Shown here: in pieces, positions 32,121-39,679 of the stretch
Layout: the number at the start of each line of letters is the position of its first letter
Position numbering within the stretch: the stretch's first letter is position 1
NCBI GenBank assembly: GCA_001767435.1
Contig: MEKT01000033.1
Location: 1 to 57,846, forward strand
Length of the DNA: 57,846 bases
From: Acidobacteria bacterium RIFCSPLOWO2_02_FULL_65_29
GTDB lineage: Bacteria > Acidobacteriota > Vicinamibacteria > Vicinamibacterales > CAVVIG01
Direction: 5' to 3'
Made by a program: the position numbers and the translations under genes
The notes under the pieces: generated by a model
The model's database searches: none
Told to the model about the DNA's origin: nothing
Seen by the model: only the letters and a program-made list of their open reading frames with translations

Positions 32121-33263
32121 ATGTTTTCGCTGCACATCGACACCGCCCAAACGTGGCGCGGCGGGCAGAACCAGGTGCTGCTCACCGTGTTGGGCCTGCG
32201 CGAGATCGGGCAGCGCGCGGCGCTCGTCGCGCACCCCGACGGCGAGCTGCGCAGGCGCGCGGAAGAAGGGCTGGATCTCATCCCTCTTGCCCCGCGCAAC
32301 GAGATGGACCTGTCGGCTGCCTGGCGTCTCTCGCGCGTCTTGAAGCGCCTCGATCTCGACGTCGTGCACGCGCACGATCCGCACGGCCTGGCGATGGCCT
32401 CGCTGGCCCTCTCGCTCGGCGCCTCGTCGATCGGGCGCGGACGCGCTCCGGCGCTCGTGGCGTCGCGGCGTGTGGACTTCCACCTGAAAGGCAATTCGCT
32501 GTCGCGCTGGAAACACCGGCAGGTCGACTGCTTCATCGCCGCGTCCGAGGCCATCCGGCGCATCCTCCTCGTCGACGGCGTGCCCGGCGAGCGCGCGATC
32601 ACGGTTCACGAAGGCATCGACGTCGAACGCGTCGCCTCCGTGGCGCCGGTCAGCGTGCACGAGGCGTTCTGGCTGCCGCACCACGCGCCCGTTGTCGGCA
32701 ACGTGGCCGCGCTCGTGCCGCACAAAGGGCAGCGCCACCTAATTGAAGCCGCGCACCTGGTCGTGCGGGAGATCCCCGACGCGCGCTTCGTGATCCTGGG
32801 CGAAGGCGAGCTCAGGGAGCAGCTCGAACGCCAGGTTCGCGATTACCACCTCGAGAAGCACGTGCTGCTGCCCGGCTTTCGCACCGACGTGATGGGCTGC
32901 CTGAAGGGGTTCGACGTCTTCGCGATGAGCTCCGTCACCGAGGGACTCGGCACGTCGCTCCTCGACGCCATGGCCTGCTCGCGGCCGATCGTGGCCACGA
33001 CCGCCGGCGGCATTCCCGAGGTGGTCGCCGACGGCGAAACCGGCCTGCTCGTGCCGCCTCGCGACCACGCGGCGATGGCGGGGGCCATCGTGCGGCTGTT
33101 GAACGACGCGGCGCTTCGCGCGCGGATGGGCGCGGCCGGGCTGGCGCGCGTTCGCGAACGCTTCACCGTCGAGCGGATGGTCGCCGAGACCGCCGCCGTG
33201 TACGCGCGCGTGGCCGGCAGACCCCACGCAGCGGACACTGCGAGTCTTTCTGCGCGCGATTGA
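32121..33263 (+). CDS. Family 4 glycosyltransferase
   Basis: The 380-residue protein has a GT-B fold. The N-terminal domain starts SLHIDTAQTWRGGQNQVLLTV with the Gly-rich acceptor loop; DVVHAHDPHGL is conserved. The C-terminal domain has VGNVAALVPHKGQRHLIEAA and the donor motif SSVTEGLGTSLLDAMACSRPIVATTAGGIPEVV, the EG(L/F)G..LLEAMA signature of GT4. It is likely involved in cell-envelope glycan synthesis with the preceding glycosyltransferase, which ends 7 nt upstream. The final 33 codons overlap the convergent TIGR02757 gene by 101 nt. Confidence 0.88.
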   Translation: MFSLHIDTAQTWRGGQNQVLLTVLGLREIGQRAALVAHPDGELRRRAEEGLDLIPLAPRNEMDLSAAWRLSRVLKRLDLDVVHAHDPHGLAMASLALSLGASSIGRGRAPALVASRRVDFHLKGNSLSRWKHRQVDCFIAASEAIRRILLVDGVPGERAITVHEGIDVERVASVAPVSVHEAFWLPHHAPVVGNVAALVPHKGQRHLIEAAHLVVREIPDARFVILGEGELREQLERQVRDYHLEKHVLLPGFRTDVMGCLKGFDVFAMSSVTEGLGTSLLDAMACSRPIVATTAGGIPEVVADGETGLLVPPRDHAAMAGAIVRLLNDAALRARMGAAGLARVRERFTVERMVAETAAVYARVAGRPHAADTASLSARD

Positions 33264-34065
33264 AGCCGCACGCGCTCATCATGCCCAGGTGGCAGAGCGC
33301 GAAGTCGTACTTCACGGGGTCCACCGGGTCGAGTCGGCGAAGCGACTCGGTGATGTCGCGGGCCATTGCCCAGCCAGGGCTCGCGTAGCGCGTGAGCCGC
33401 AGGCACCGTCCAACACGAATCACGTGCGTGTCGAGCGGCACGACCAGCGAAGCGGTGGACACGCGTGACCAGACACCGAGATCCAGCGCGTCGCGGCGAA
33501 CCATCCACCGCAGAAACAGGTTGAGCCGCTTGCACGCGCTCCCGGACGACGACCGCGGAAAGAAGAAGCCGACGCCGCGTGTTCGCCCCCTGGCGAGCCC
33601 GGCCCGCCCGTAGACCGCGCGAAGATCCAGCGCGAGCGCGCGCGAGGAGAAACTGTCGATCGCGGGCCCGACGTCCGCGGCCGCGGCGCGGTAGCCGTCC
33701 GCGAAGAACCCTTCGATCGACCCGGAACGGTCCAGCATCTGCTTCATGAGCCAGATGAGCGCCACGACATCCCGGCCGCGGGTCCAACGGTGCACGAAAT
33801 CGCCGAACGCCGCTCCGTCCCTGCGAGGATCGAACGACCGTACGTACGCCGCCGGTCGGCCGCCCATCATGCCGACGACGCGCTCGACCGACTGCAACAC
33901 GCTGGCGACGCGGCCGAACGCCAGCGCCGACGCGCAGAAGCCGACGACCTCGCGGTCGTCGCCGCGCTCGAATCGCCTGACGATCTGAATCGGATCGATG
34001 GCAGAATCTGGGTAATTGAACTCCCCGTACAGCCGATCGAGGGTGGGCTTGAGAAGACTCGTCAC
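33163..34065 (-). CDS. TIGR02757 / DUF2400 family protein
   Basis: The 300-residue protein matches TIGR02757: LKPTLDRLYGEFNY, DPIQIVRRFERGDDREVVGFCASALAFGRVASVLQSVERV, PLDTHVIRVGRCL and a C-terminal Cys cluster (LCHLGMMSACGFNRAQKDSQCPLRGVC) of the type that holds an iron-sulfur centre in HhH-GPD DNA glycosylases. The function is unknown; DNA-repair-like activity is only inferred from fold. GTG 34065 is used because MTSLLKPTLDRLYG is the expected N-terminus. Its start overlaps the divergent acylase start head-to-head by about 23 nt, and its 3' end overlaps the convergent glycosyltransferase. Confidence 0.8.
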   Translation of the reverse strand: MTSLLKPTLDRLYGEFNYPDSAIDPIQIVRRFERGDDREVVGFCASALAFGRVASVLQSVERVVGMMGGRPAAYVRSFDPRRDGAAFGDFVHRWTRGRDVVALIWLMKQMLDRSGSIEGFFADGYRAAAADVGPAIDSFSSRALALDLRAVYGRAGLARGRTRGVGFFFPRSSSGSACKRLNLFLRWMVRRDALDLGVWSRVSTASLVVPLDTHVIRVGRCLRLTRYASPGWAMARDITESLRRLDPVDPVKYDFALCHLGMMSACGFNRAQKDSQCPLRGVCRPRARTRRRSRRPSARR

Positions 34066-36805
34066 AGTGGTCGCCGTTCTCGTCGTCATCGTATCAGCGC
34101 TGGCCTTCGGCGTGTATCGCTACGCGCGCCGATCCCTCCCGGTGACGAACGGGACGATCGGCGTCGCCGGTATCGGCGCGCCGGTCGAGATCATCCGCGA
34201 CGCCGACGCCGTTCCCCATATTTTCGCCGCCTCTCGGCTCGACGCCTTCTACGGCCTTGGCTACGTTCACGCCCAGGACCGTCTGTGGCAGATGGAGTTT
34301 CAGCGCCGGATTGGCTTCGGCCGGTTGTCCGAGATTTTCGGCGCGGCCACGATCCCGCAAGACCGGTTTCTGCGGACCGTCGGCTTCGGCCGCGCGGCGC
34401 GCTCGGCGTGGGAGCGCCTGCCGGCCGATGCGCGCGAGGCCATCGACGCCTATGTCGCCGGTGTGAACGTGTTCCTGACGTCGCACCGCGGCAGCGCGCT
34501 GCCTCCGGAATTCTCGCTGCTACGGTTCGAGCCCGGACCGTGGACCGGGCCCGACGTGCTGGTCTGGTCGAAGATGATGGCGTGGGACCTCAGCGCGAAC
34601 TACGCGATGGAGCTCGTGCGCCACGATCTGGTCGCGCTCGTCGGACCGGCACGGATGGAAGAGCTGCTTCCGCCGTATCCGCCGAATGGTTTGAGCATTC
34701 TCGGCGGTATGGCGCCGACCGATGTAGGGCGGGACTTTAGTCCCGCCAACACAGAGTCTGTAGTGCGGGATTTTAGTCCCGCCAACACAGAGTCTGTAGT
34801 GCGGGACTTTAGTCCCGCCAACAAAGGCGGGTCCAAAGACCCGCCCTACAAATGGGCCGCGGGCGGGGCCGAGGCCCCGCGCGACAGCTCTTGGGCCGCC
34901 AGTTTCGCCGCCGGCCTTGCAGCCCGTGGTGAACGTCTGGCTGCATTCGACGGGCGATGCATCCTCGCTGGTTGCGTTGCTCCTCCCTCGAATATTCCCG
35001 ATATTCTCGGTCGTCGCGCCGTGCCAACGAGGCGCCTCGCCCGTCTCGGTGCGACGCCAGACATTCACCACGGGCTGCCAGGGGCCGGGAACCCGCTGGT
35101 CCACGATCTGCTTCGCGGTGGCGCGGCCGCCGAAGGTCTCGGCTCCAACAACTGGGTCGTCGACGGCACCCTGACAGCCAGCGGCAAACCCCTGCTCGCC
35201 AACGATCCACACCTCGGCACCCAAGTGCCATCGCTCTGGTATCTCGCGCACCTGTCGGCCGGCGATTTCGACATCATCGGCGGCACGCTGCCGGGCACGC
35301 CGGCCGTGGCCATCGGCCGGAATCGCTACATCGCCTGGGGCGAGACCAACCTGTTTGCCGACGTCCAGGATCTGTACCGCGAGCGCCTCGATCCGTCGGG
35401 GACCAGCGCCGAATTCAGAGGCGCATTCGAGCCGATGCGCTTCGTCACCGAGACGATCGGCGTCAGTGGCCGGCCGCCCGTCGAGGTGACCGTCCGGATC
35501 ACGAGGCACGGCCCGCTCGTGTCCGACGCCATCAACGCGAACAACGCCGAAGCCGGCGGCGGCCCCAGGGCGGCGCCGCTCGAGCCGCTGGCGTTCCGCT
35601 GGACGGCGCTCGACGAGGAGGACCAGACGGTGACGGCGTTTCTGCGGCTCAACGCGGCGAAGAACTGGACCGAGTTCACGGCGGCGATCGAAGACTTTGT
35701 CGTTCCCTCGCAGAACTTCGTGTATGCGGATACCGAAGGGCACATCGGCTACTACGCGCCGGGCCGCGTGCCGATTCGCGCACGCGGCGACGGATCGGTG
35801 CCCGCCGAAGGCTGGACCGGCGAGATGGAGTGGACAGGATGGATCCCGTTCGAAGAACTGCCTCACGCCTACGATCCGCCGTCGCACGCCATTGTCACCG
35901 CCAACCACCGGCCAATGCCGGCCGACTACCCGCGCTTTCTCTCGCTCGAATTTCACCAGCCGTTTCGAGCGCAGCGCATCACGGATCTGCTGGCGCAGAA
36001 TCGACCGTTGACGCCTGATGCATTTCGCGACATCCAGGCCGACACCTTGTCGCTGCATGCGCAGTCGCTCCTGCCGCTCCTCCTGCGCCGGGTGCGCCCG
36101 ACCGGTACCGCCGATCGGCAGGCTGTTGACCTGCTGACGCATTGGAACTTCGACGCGCGCGGCGACCGTGCAGAGCCGGCGATTTTCGGCGCCTGGTTCT
36201 CTCGGCTCGGTCGGTCACTCGTCGAAGACGAGCTCGGGACGGCGGCGACCAGAAGCTGGGAACGCCGGTTCACGTTCGTGCATCGCTTTGTCGTGAATGC
36301 GATCGGCGGCGGCGAGAGCTCGTGGTGCGACAACGTGGGAACGCCCGAGCCGGAGACGTGCGACGAAGCGGTGACGGCGGCACTCGGCGACGCCGTCGGC
36401 GACTTGAGGCGGCGGTTGGGCGACGATGTGCGGCAGTGGCGATGGCAGGACGTCCATCGCGCCGTGTTTCCGCATCAGGGGCTCGACGCGGTGGGCCTGC
36501 TGCGGCCGCTGCTCAGTCTGTCCGTGCCAAGCGGTGGCGACTGGAGCACGGTGAACGTGGGCGCGACGGCCGTCGATCGACCGTTCGATCAGACCGAGGT
36601 GCCCGGTTATCGCCAGATCGTCGACCTGTCGCCGGCCAACGACAGCCGGTTTCTCGACGCCGTCGGCGAGTCGGGACACTTCCTGTCGCCCCACTATGAT
36701 GATTTTCTCGACGACTGGCGGGCCGTCCGGCACCGGCCGATGCGCATGGATCGCCTGGCGATCGAAGCGGACGCCGTCGGTCATCTCACGCTCGTGCCGC
36801 ACTGA
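34043..36805 (+). CDS. Penicillin acylase family N-terminal-nucleophile hydrolase
   Basis: The precursor of about 920 residues is anchored by an N-terminal helix (LVTVVAVLVVIVSALAFGVY). The alpha-chain region has ADAVPHIFAASRLDAFYGLGYVHAQDRLWQME. Autoproteolysis should expose Ser368 (GLGSNNWVVDG) as beta-chain N-terminus; SGKPLLANDPHL and the Asn of VTANHRP fit the family. Such enzymes cleave amides such as beta-lactams or acyl-homoserine lactones. The linker before Ser368 (about residues 228-345) is unusually long and encoded by two palindromic repeat elements; it includes three copies of RDFSPANTESVV. The start may be GTG 34043 or TTG 34016. Confidence 0.85.
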   Translation: MGLRRLVTVVAVLVVIVSALAFGVYRYARRSLPVTNGTIGVAGIGAPVEIIRDADAVPHIFAASRLDAFYGLGYVHAQDRLWQMEFQRRIGFGRLSEIFGAATIPQDRFLRTVGFGRAARSAWERLPADAREAIDAYVAGVNVFLTSHRGSALPPEFSLLRFEPGPWTGPDVLVWSKMMAWDLSANYAMELVRHDLVALVGPARMEELLPPYPPNGLSILGGMAPTDVGRDFSPANTESVVRDFSPANTESVVRDFSPANKGGSKDPPYKWAAGGAEAPRDSSWAASFAAGLAARGERLAAFDGRCILAGCVAPPSNIPDILGRRAVPTRRLARLGATPDIHHGLPGAGNPLVHDLLRGGAAAEGLGSNNWVVDGTLTASGKPLLANDPHLGTQVPSLWYLAHLSAGDFDIIGGTLPGTPAVAIGRNRYIAWGETNLFADVQDLYRERLDPSGTSAEFRGAFEPMRFVTETIGVSGRPPVEVTVRITRHGPLVSDAINANNAEAGGGPRAAPLEPLAFRWTALDEEDQTVTAFLRLNAAKNWTEFTAAIEDFVVPSQNFVYADTEGHIGYYAPGRVPIRARGDGSVPAEGWTGEMEWTGWIPFEELPHAYDPPSHAIVTANHRPMPADYPRFLSLEFHQPFRAQRITDLLAQNRPLTPDAFRDIQADTLSLHAQSLLPLLLRRVRPTGTADRQAVDLLTHWNFDARGDRAEPAIFGAWFSRLGRSLVEDELGTAATRSWERRFTFVHRFVVNAIGGGESSWCDNVGTPEPETCDEAVTAALGDAVGDLRRRLGDDVRQWRWQDVHRAVFPHQGLDAVGLLRPLLSLSVPSGGDWSTVNVGATAVDRPFDQTEVPGYRQIVDLSPANDSRFLDAVGESGHFLSPHYDDFLDDWRAVRHRPMRMDRLAIEADAVGHLTLVPH
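34724..34880 (+). repeat. Palindromic 36-nt repeat array in the acylase linker
   Basis: Three units of period 36 each contain the palindrome GCGGGACTTTAGTCCCGC (34729-34746, 34765-34782 with one change, 34801-34818). They are followed by GGCGGGTCCAAAGACCCGCC (34826-34845) and GCGGGGCCGAGGCCCCGC (34863-34880). Thirty-six nt equal 12 codons, so RDFSPANTESVV is repeated in frame. The palindromes resemble REP-type intergenic elements. Confidence 0.93.
34919..35079 (+). repeat. Second inverted-repeat element in the acylase linker
   Basis: A 23-nt arm GCAGCCCGTGGTGAACG (beginning 34919) is matched in reverse complement at 35057-35079 with one mismatch. Inside, GACGGGCGA (34949-34957) pairs with TCGCCCGTC (35038-35046). 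The ~160-nt element is a long imperfect hairpin read in frame, consistent with a MITE-like or REP-like insertion. Confidence 0.8.
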
Positions 36806-36845
36806 TTGGGGTTTCGAGCGCAATGGAAGCGCCTTCGATCACATG

Positions 36846-36860
36846 TGCTACAATGTAGCA
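36846..36860 (+). promoter_or_regulatory. Palindromic operator overlapping the -10 of toxin-antitoxin pair 2
   Basis: TGCTACA-A-TGTAGCA is a perfect 7-bp inverted repeat with 1-nt centre. It contains a TACAAT -10 (36849-36854) that ends 7 nt before ATG 36862. This position suits autorepression by the antitoxin-toxin complex and predicts a leaderless mRNA. No good -35 is seen. Confidence 0.65.
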
Positions 36861-36861
36861 T

Positions 36862-37137
36862 ATGAAGTCGATCGGCGTGCGCGAGCTGCGCCAACGGGCC
36901 AGCGAATGTCTCAGACAGGTCGAAGCCGGCCGGACACTGGAGGTGACCACGCGCGGCCGCCTGGTGGCGCTGCTGGTTCCCGTGCGCCACACCGGGCACC
37001 GGCAACGGCTCCTGGCCCGTGGGCGCATGGTGGCGGGCGCCGGCGACCTGCTCGATCTCGGGCCGCCGCTGCCCCCCGCGCGCGATGTCCCCCTTCCAAG
37101 CGACCTGCTCGTCCGGGCCCGGACGGGCGAGCGATAG
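36862..37137 (+). CDS. Phd/YefM-type antitoxin
   Basis: The 91-residue protein begins MKSIGVRELRQRASECLRQVEAGRTLEVTTRGRLVALLVPV, the N-terminal DNA-binding fold of the prevent-host-death/YefM antitoxin family. The C-terminal part, rich in Pro and Arg, would bind and inhibit the PIN toxin encoded 4 nt downstream. The promoter lies in a palindrome that is a natural operator for it. Confidence 0.85.
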   Translation: MKSIGVRELRQRASECLRQVEAGRTLEVTTRGRLVALLVPVRHTGHRQRLLARGRMVAGAGDLLDLGPPLPPARDVPLPSDLLVRARTGER

Positions 37138-37141
37138 TGCC

Positions 37142-37528
37142 GTGGTGTACCTCGACTCCTCCGCGCTCGTGAAGCTCGTCGTGGCCGAACGCGAGTCGGC
37201 GGGTTTGCGTCGCTACCTGCGTGCGGAACCTCGTCGGGCCTCGTGCGCCCTGGCGAGGGTCGAAGTCGTCCGCGCCGTCCGGCCTCATGGCGTGGCCGCC
37301 ATCACGAGGGCCCGGCGACTCCTTCGTCGTTTGGATCTGGTCCAACTGGACGACGAGCTTCTCGACGGCGCCGCCGCGCTCGATGGCGGCGTTCTGCGCA
37401 GTCTCGATGCGATCCACCTCGCCGCGGCCCTGACGCTGGCCGACGAGCTCACCGCCGTCGTGACCTACGACGAGCGAATGACCGCGGCGGCCGGCCTCGT
37501 CGGGTTGGCGGTCGACGCGCCTCGCTGA
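37142..37528 (+). CDS. PIN-domain ribonuclease toxin (VapC-like)
   Basis: The 128-residue PIN protein has VVYLDSSALVKLVVAERES with the first Asp and the LVKL helix, SCALARVEVVRAVRP with the central Glu, SLDAIHLAAALTLADELTAVVTYDERMTAAA with the remaining acidic residues. All four catalytic acids appear present. Two adjacent GTG codons (37142, 37145) can start it. It follows the antitoxin stop by 4 nt. This is the second PIN pair in the window and unrelated in antitoxin type to the first. Confidence 0.85.
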   Translation: MVYLDSSALVKLVVAERESAGLRRYLRAEPRRASCALARVEVVRAVRPHGVAAITRARRLLRRLDLVQLDDELLDGAAALDGGVLRSLDAIHLAAALTLADELTAVVTYDERMTAAAGLVGLAVDAPR

Positions 37529-37623
37529 GCTTCACCTCTCGCGGTCGGGTGGTATCCTGAAGCGAAGGTTTATCGGAGCACGCCGTGGCTCATCCTCTTT
37601 GGACACACATCAGGAGCAGCCCG

Positions 37624-38958
37624 ATGCGAATTCAGCGCTCGATTCAGTCCGTCTTGCTGGCGTTGGTCATCGTTGGCGGTGGCGCGTACGCGGCAACGGC
37701 GCCCATCGGACAACAGGCCGTCGCGACGGCCGACCGGATTGTCCTCACCCAACCGGAACGCGTTGGCTTCTCCACCGACGGGCTCAAAGAGCTGGATGCC
37801 GCCCTGCACGGCATCGTCGATCAGAAGCATTTGGCGGGCGTCGTGACCCTGATCGCGCGACACGGAAAGGTCGTGCGACACCAGGCGTACGGACTGCAGG
37901 ACGTCGACAGCCGGACGCCGATGCAGCTCGACACCATCATGCGCATCTACTCGATGACCAAGCCGATGACCGGCGTCGCGATGATGATGCTTCACGAACA
38001 AGGCAAATGGCAGCCGAGCGATCCCATTGCGAAGCACATTCCGGAGTTCTCGAACCTGAAAGTGTTCACGGGGACGGACGCTGGGGGCCAGCCGACCCTT
38101 GACGCGCCGGCGCACGCTCCCACGATGGGCGAGCTGATGTCGCACAACGCCGGCTTCACCTACGGCGTGTTCGGCAACACGCCCGTCGACAAGATGTACC
38201 AGGCCGACAATCCGCTGGGCGCTCCGTCGCTCAAGGCGTTCATCGGCAAAATGGCGACACTGCCGCTGCTGTATCAGCCGGGCGAGAAGTGGGTGTACAG
38301 CGTGTCGGTGGACATTCAAGGGTACCTGGTCGAAAGGCTCTCCGGAAAGACGTTCCCGGATTTCCTACGCGAGCGCATCTTCGAGCCGCTCGGCATGAAG
38401 GACACGGCGTTTCTCGTGCCAGAGCCCAAGCTGCCGCGTGTGGCGACGATTTACGCGTGGGACGCGGCCAAGGGTGCGCTCGCGGCCCAACCCCGCGATC
38501 CGCAGATCAGCCGGATGCCGGGCCTGCCGTCCGGCGGCGGCGGACTGTACTCCACCGCGGCGGACTACCTGCGCTTCTCGCAGATGATGCTCAATGGCGG
38601 CGAGCTCGACGGCGTGCGAATCCTCGAGCCCGGATCGGTCGCGGCGATGCGCACCAACGTGCTCAACGATCAGACACTCAATTCCAAGTCGGGGATCGGT
38701 CCGGTGCGCCTGCAGCCGGGGTTGGGGTTCGGCTACGACTTCGCCGTGATGCGCGATCCGGCGGGGCTCAAGAGCCCGCTCGGCAAGGGCTCGTACTGGT
38801 GGTGGGGCATCGCCGGAACGTGGTTCTGGATCGATCCGACGAACGACGTGGTGTTCATCGGCATGATTCAGCGTCGCGGCGGTGTGCCCGGCGCTGCCAA
38901 TCACGAGGACGTGTCACGGGCGCTGACCTACAAGGCCCTCGTCGATCCCGGTAAGTAA
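37624..38958 (+). CDS. Serine hydrolase of the beta-lactamase / penicillin-binding family
   Basis: The 444-residue exported protein has a signal peptide (SVLLALVIVGGGAYAATAP), SxxK motif with Ser110-Met-Thr-Lys113 (IMRIYSMTKPMTGVAMMML), a Tyr motif in KWVYSVSVDIQGYLVERLSGK and a C-terminal GIAGTWFWIDP replacing HxG/KTG. This is the class C-like 'EstB/DD-peptidase' group; members are esterases, D-aminopeptidases or beta-lactamases, so substrate cannot be given. ATG 37624 is chosen because AGGAG lies 9 nt before it; an upstream GTG at 37585 lacks this. Confidence 0.88.
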   Translation: MRIQRSIQSVLLALVIVGGGAYAATAPIGQQAVATADRIVLTQPERVGFSTDGLKELDAALHGIVDQKHLAGVVTLIARHGKVVRHQAYGLQDVDSRTPMQLDTIMRIYSMTKPMTGVAMMMLHEQGKWQPSDPIAKHIPEFSNLKVFTGTDAGGQPTLDAPAHAPTMGELMSHNAGFTYGVFGNTPVDKMYQADNPLGAPSLKAFIGKMATLPLLYQPGEKWVYSVSVDIQGYLVERLSGKTFPDFLRERIFEPLGMKDTAFLVPEPKLPRVATIYAWDAAKGALAAQPRDPQISRMPGLPSGGGGLYSTAADYLRFSQMMLNGGELDGVRILEPGSVAAMRTNVLNDQTLNSKSGIGPVRLQPGLGFGYDFAVMRDPAGLKSPLGKGSYWWWGIAGTWFWIDPTNDVVFIGMIQRRGGVPGAANHEDVSRALTYKALVDPGK

Positions 38959-38979
38959 GCAGCACCTTATGGCTACGAG

Positions 38980-38994
38980 GTGAGCACGGCTCAC
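38980..38994. terminator. Small hairpin between convergent genes
   Basis: GTGAGC-ACG-GCTCAC forms a 6-bp stem between the serine hydrolase stop and the convergent orotate phosphoribosyltransferase stop. No T-run follows, so bidirectional terminator function is only a guess. Confidence 0.3.
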
Positions 38995-38996
38995 GT

Positions 38997-39617
38997 TCAG
39001 AATCGCGTAATTGGTACACCAGCCCTGCAGAGCAGACAGTCGGACGCCTTGAAGTTGTCGGGCGCCTTGTATTCGGCCAGCGCGAAATTGGGCACGCCGA
39101 GCTCGGTCACCGCTTCCATGCGGTCGTAGATCTCGATGGTCGCCACCACCGTTGCGCCCGCGGCCATCGCCAGCGCCGCGCAGCGCGCGAACGTCTCCCC
39201 CGTGTTCCGTACGTCGTCGGCCAGAAGCACGCGTTTGCCTGCGAGCTCGCGCTTGTAGAAGTTGCGCAGCGTGAACCCCCTGTTGGGCTCATAGTTGAAC
39301 GGCGCGAAGAGCGACGGCGGATGCGCGAGGCTGCGCCGGCTGTCGAGCAGGCCCGCCATCGTGTGGGCGAGCAGCGCGCCGCCCGTGACCGGTCCCGCCA
39401 CCACCTCGACTCGTTGAGCGAGCTCGGCCGATAGGAGGTCGAGCAGGTCCTGCGCGAAGCGCCAGATCGTCGATGGATGACGGAACAGCTGGTGCGGGTT
39501 CAGATACACCTTGCCGTGATACCCGTTGCCGTAGTCGAAATGGCCGTCGAGCATCAGAACGCCCGACTGCTGCAGGTCCTTCAGCGCCTGTTCGCGAATT
39601 TCAGTCTTTCGGTTCAA
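38997..39617 (-). CDS. Second orotate phosphoribosyltransferase-like protein
   Basis: The 206-residue protein has a type I PRTase fold. The PRPP loop is VLLADDVRNTGETFARCAAL (Asp-Asp-x-x-x-Thr-Gly), GHFDYGNGYHGKVYLNPHQLF is an OPRTase-like N-terminal segment, and the C-terminus has CxxC (ASDCLLCRAGVP), as in the PyrE at 28745. TTG 39617 is the likely start. It lies directly downstream of pyrC on the same strand, which suggests the pyr operon pyrR-pyrB-pyrC-pyrE2. It could be a true OPRTase or a paralog with another base specificity. Confidence 0.75.
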   Translation of the reverse strand: MNRKTEIREQALKDLQQSGVLMLDGHFDYGNGYHGKVYLNPHQLFRHPSTIWRFAQDLLDLLSAELAQRVEVVAGPVTGGALLAHTMAGLLDSRRSLAHPPSLFAPFNYEPNRGFTLRNFYKRELAGKRVLLADDVRNTGETFARCAALAMAAGATVVATIEIYDRMEAVTELGVPNFALAEYKAPDNFKASDCLLCRAGVPITRF

Positions 39618-39647
39618 TAGCTCTCAGCTCTCAGCCCGTATCGCCAA

Positions 39648-39679
39648 ATTCTCAAATCCTCAATTCCTCAGATCCTCAA
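39648..39679. repeat. 8-nt array at the pyrC 3' end
   Basis: ATTCTCAA, ATCCTCAA, TTCCTCAG and ATCCTCAA run in tandem and include the last codons and stop of pyrC. It is the same word family as the arrays at 16981-17187 and 42449-42510. Confidence 0.8.

Noticed and set aside
34016-34042. TTG 34016 as the acylase start
   Set aside because: It lengthens the overlap with the divergent gene and adds polar residues before the membrane helix; GTG 34043 gives a compact signal-anchor, though the choice is not certain.
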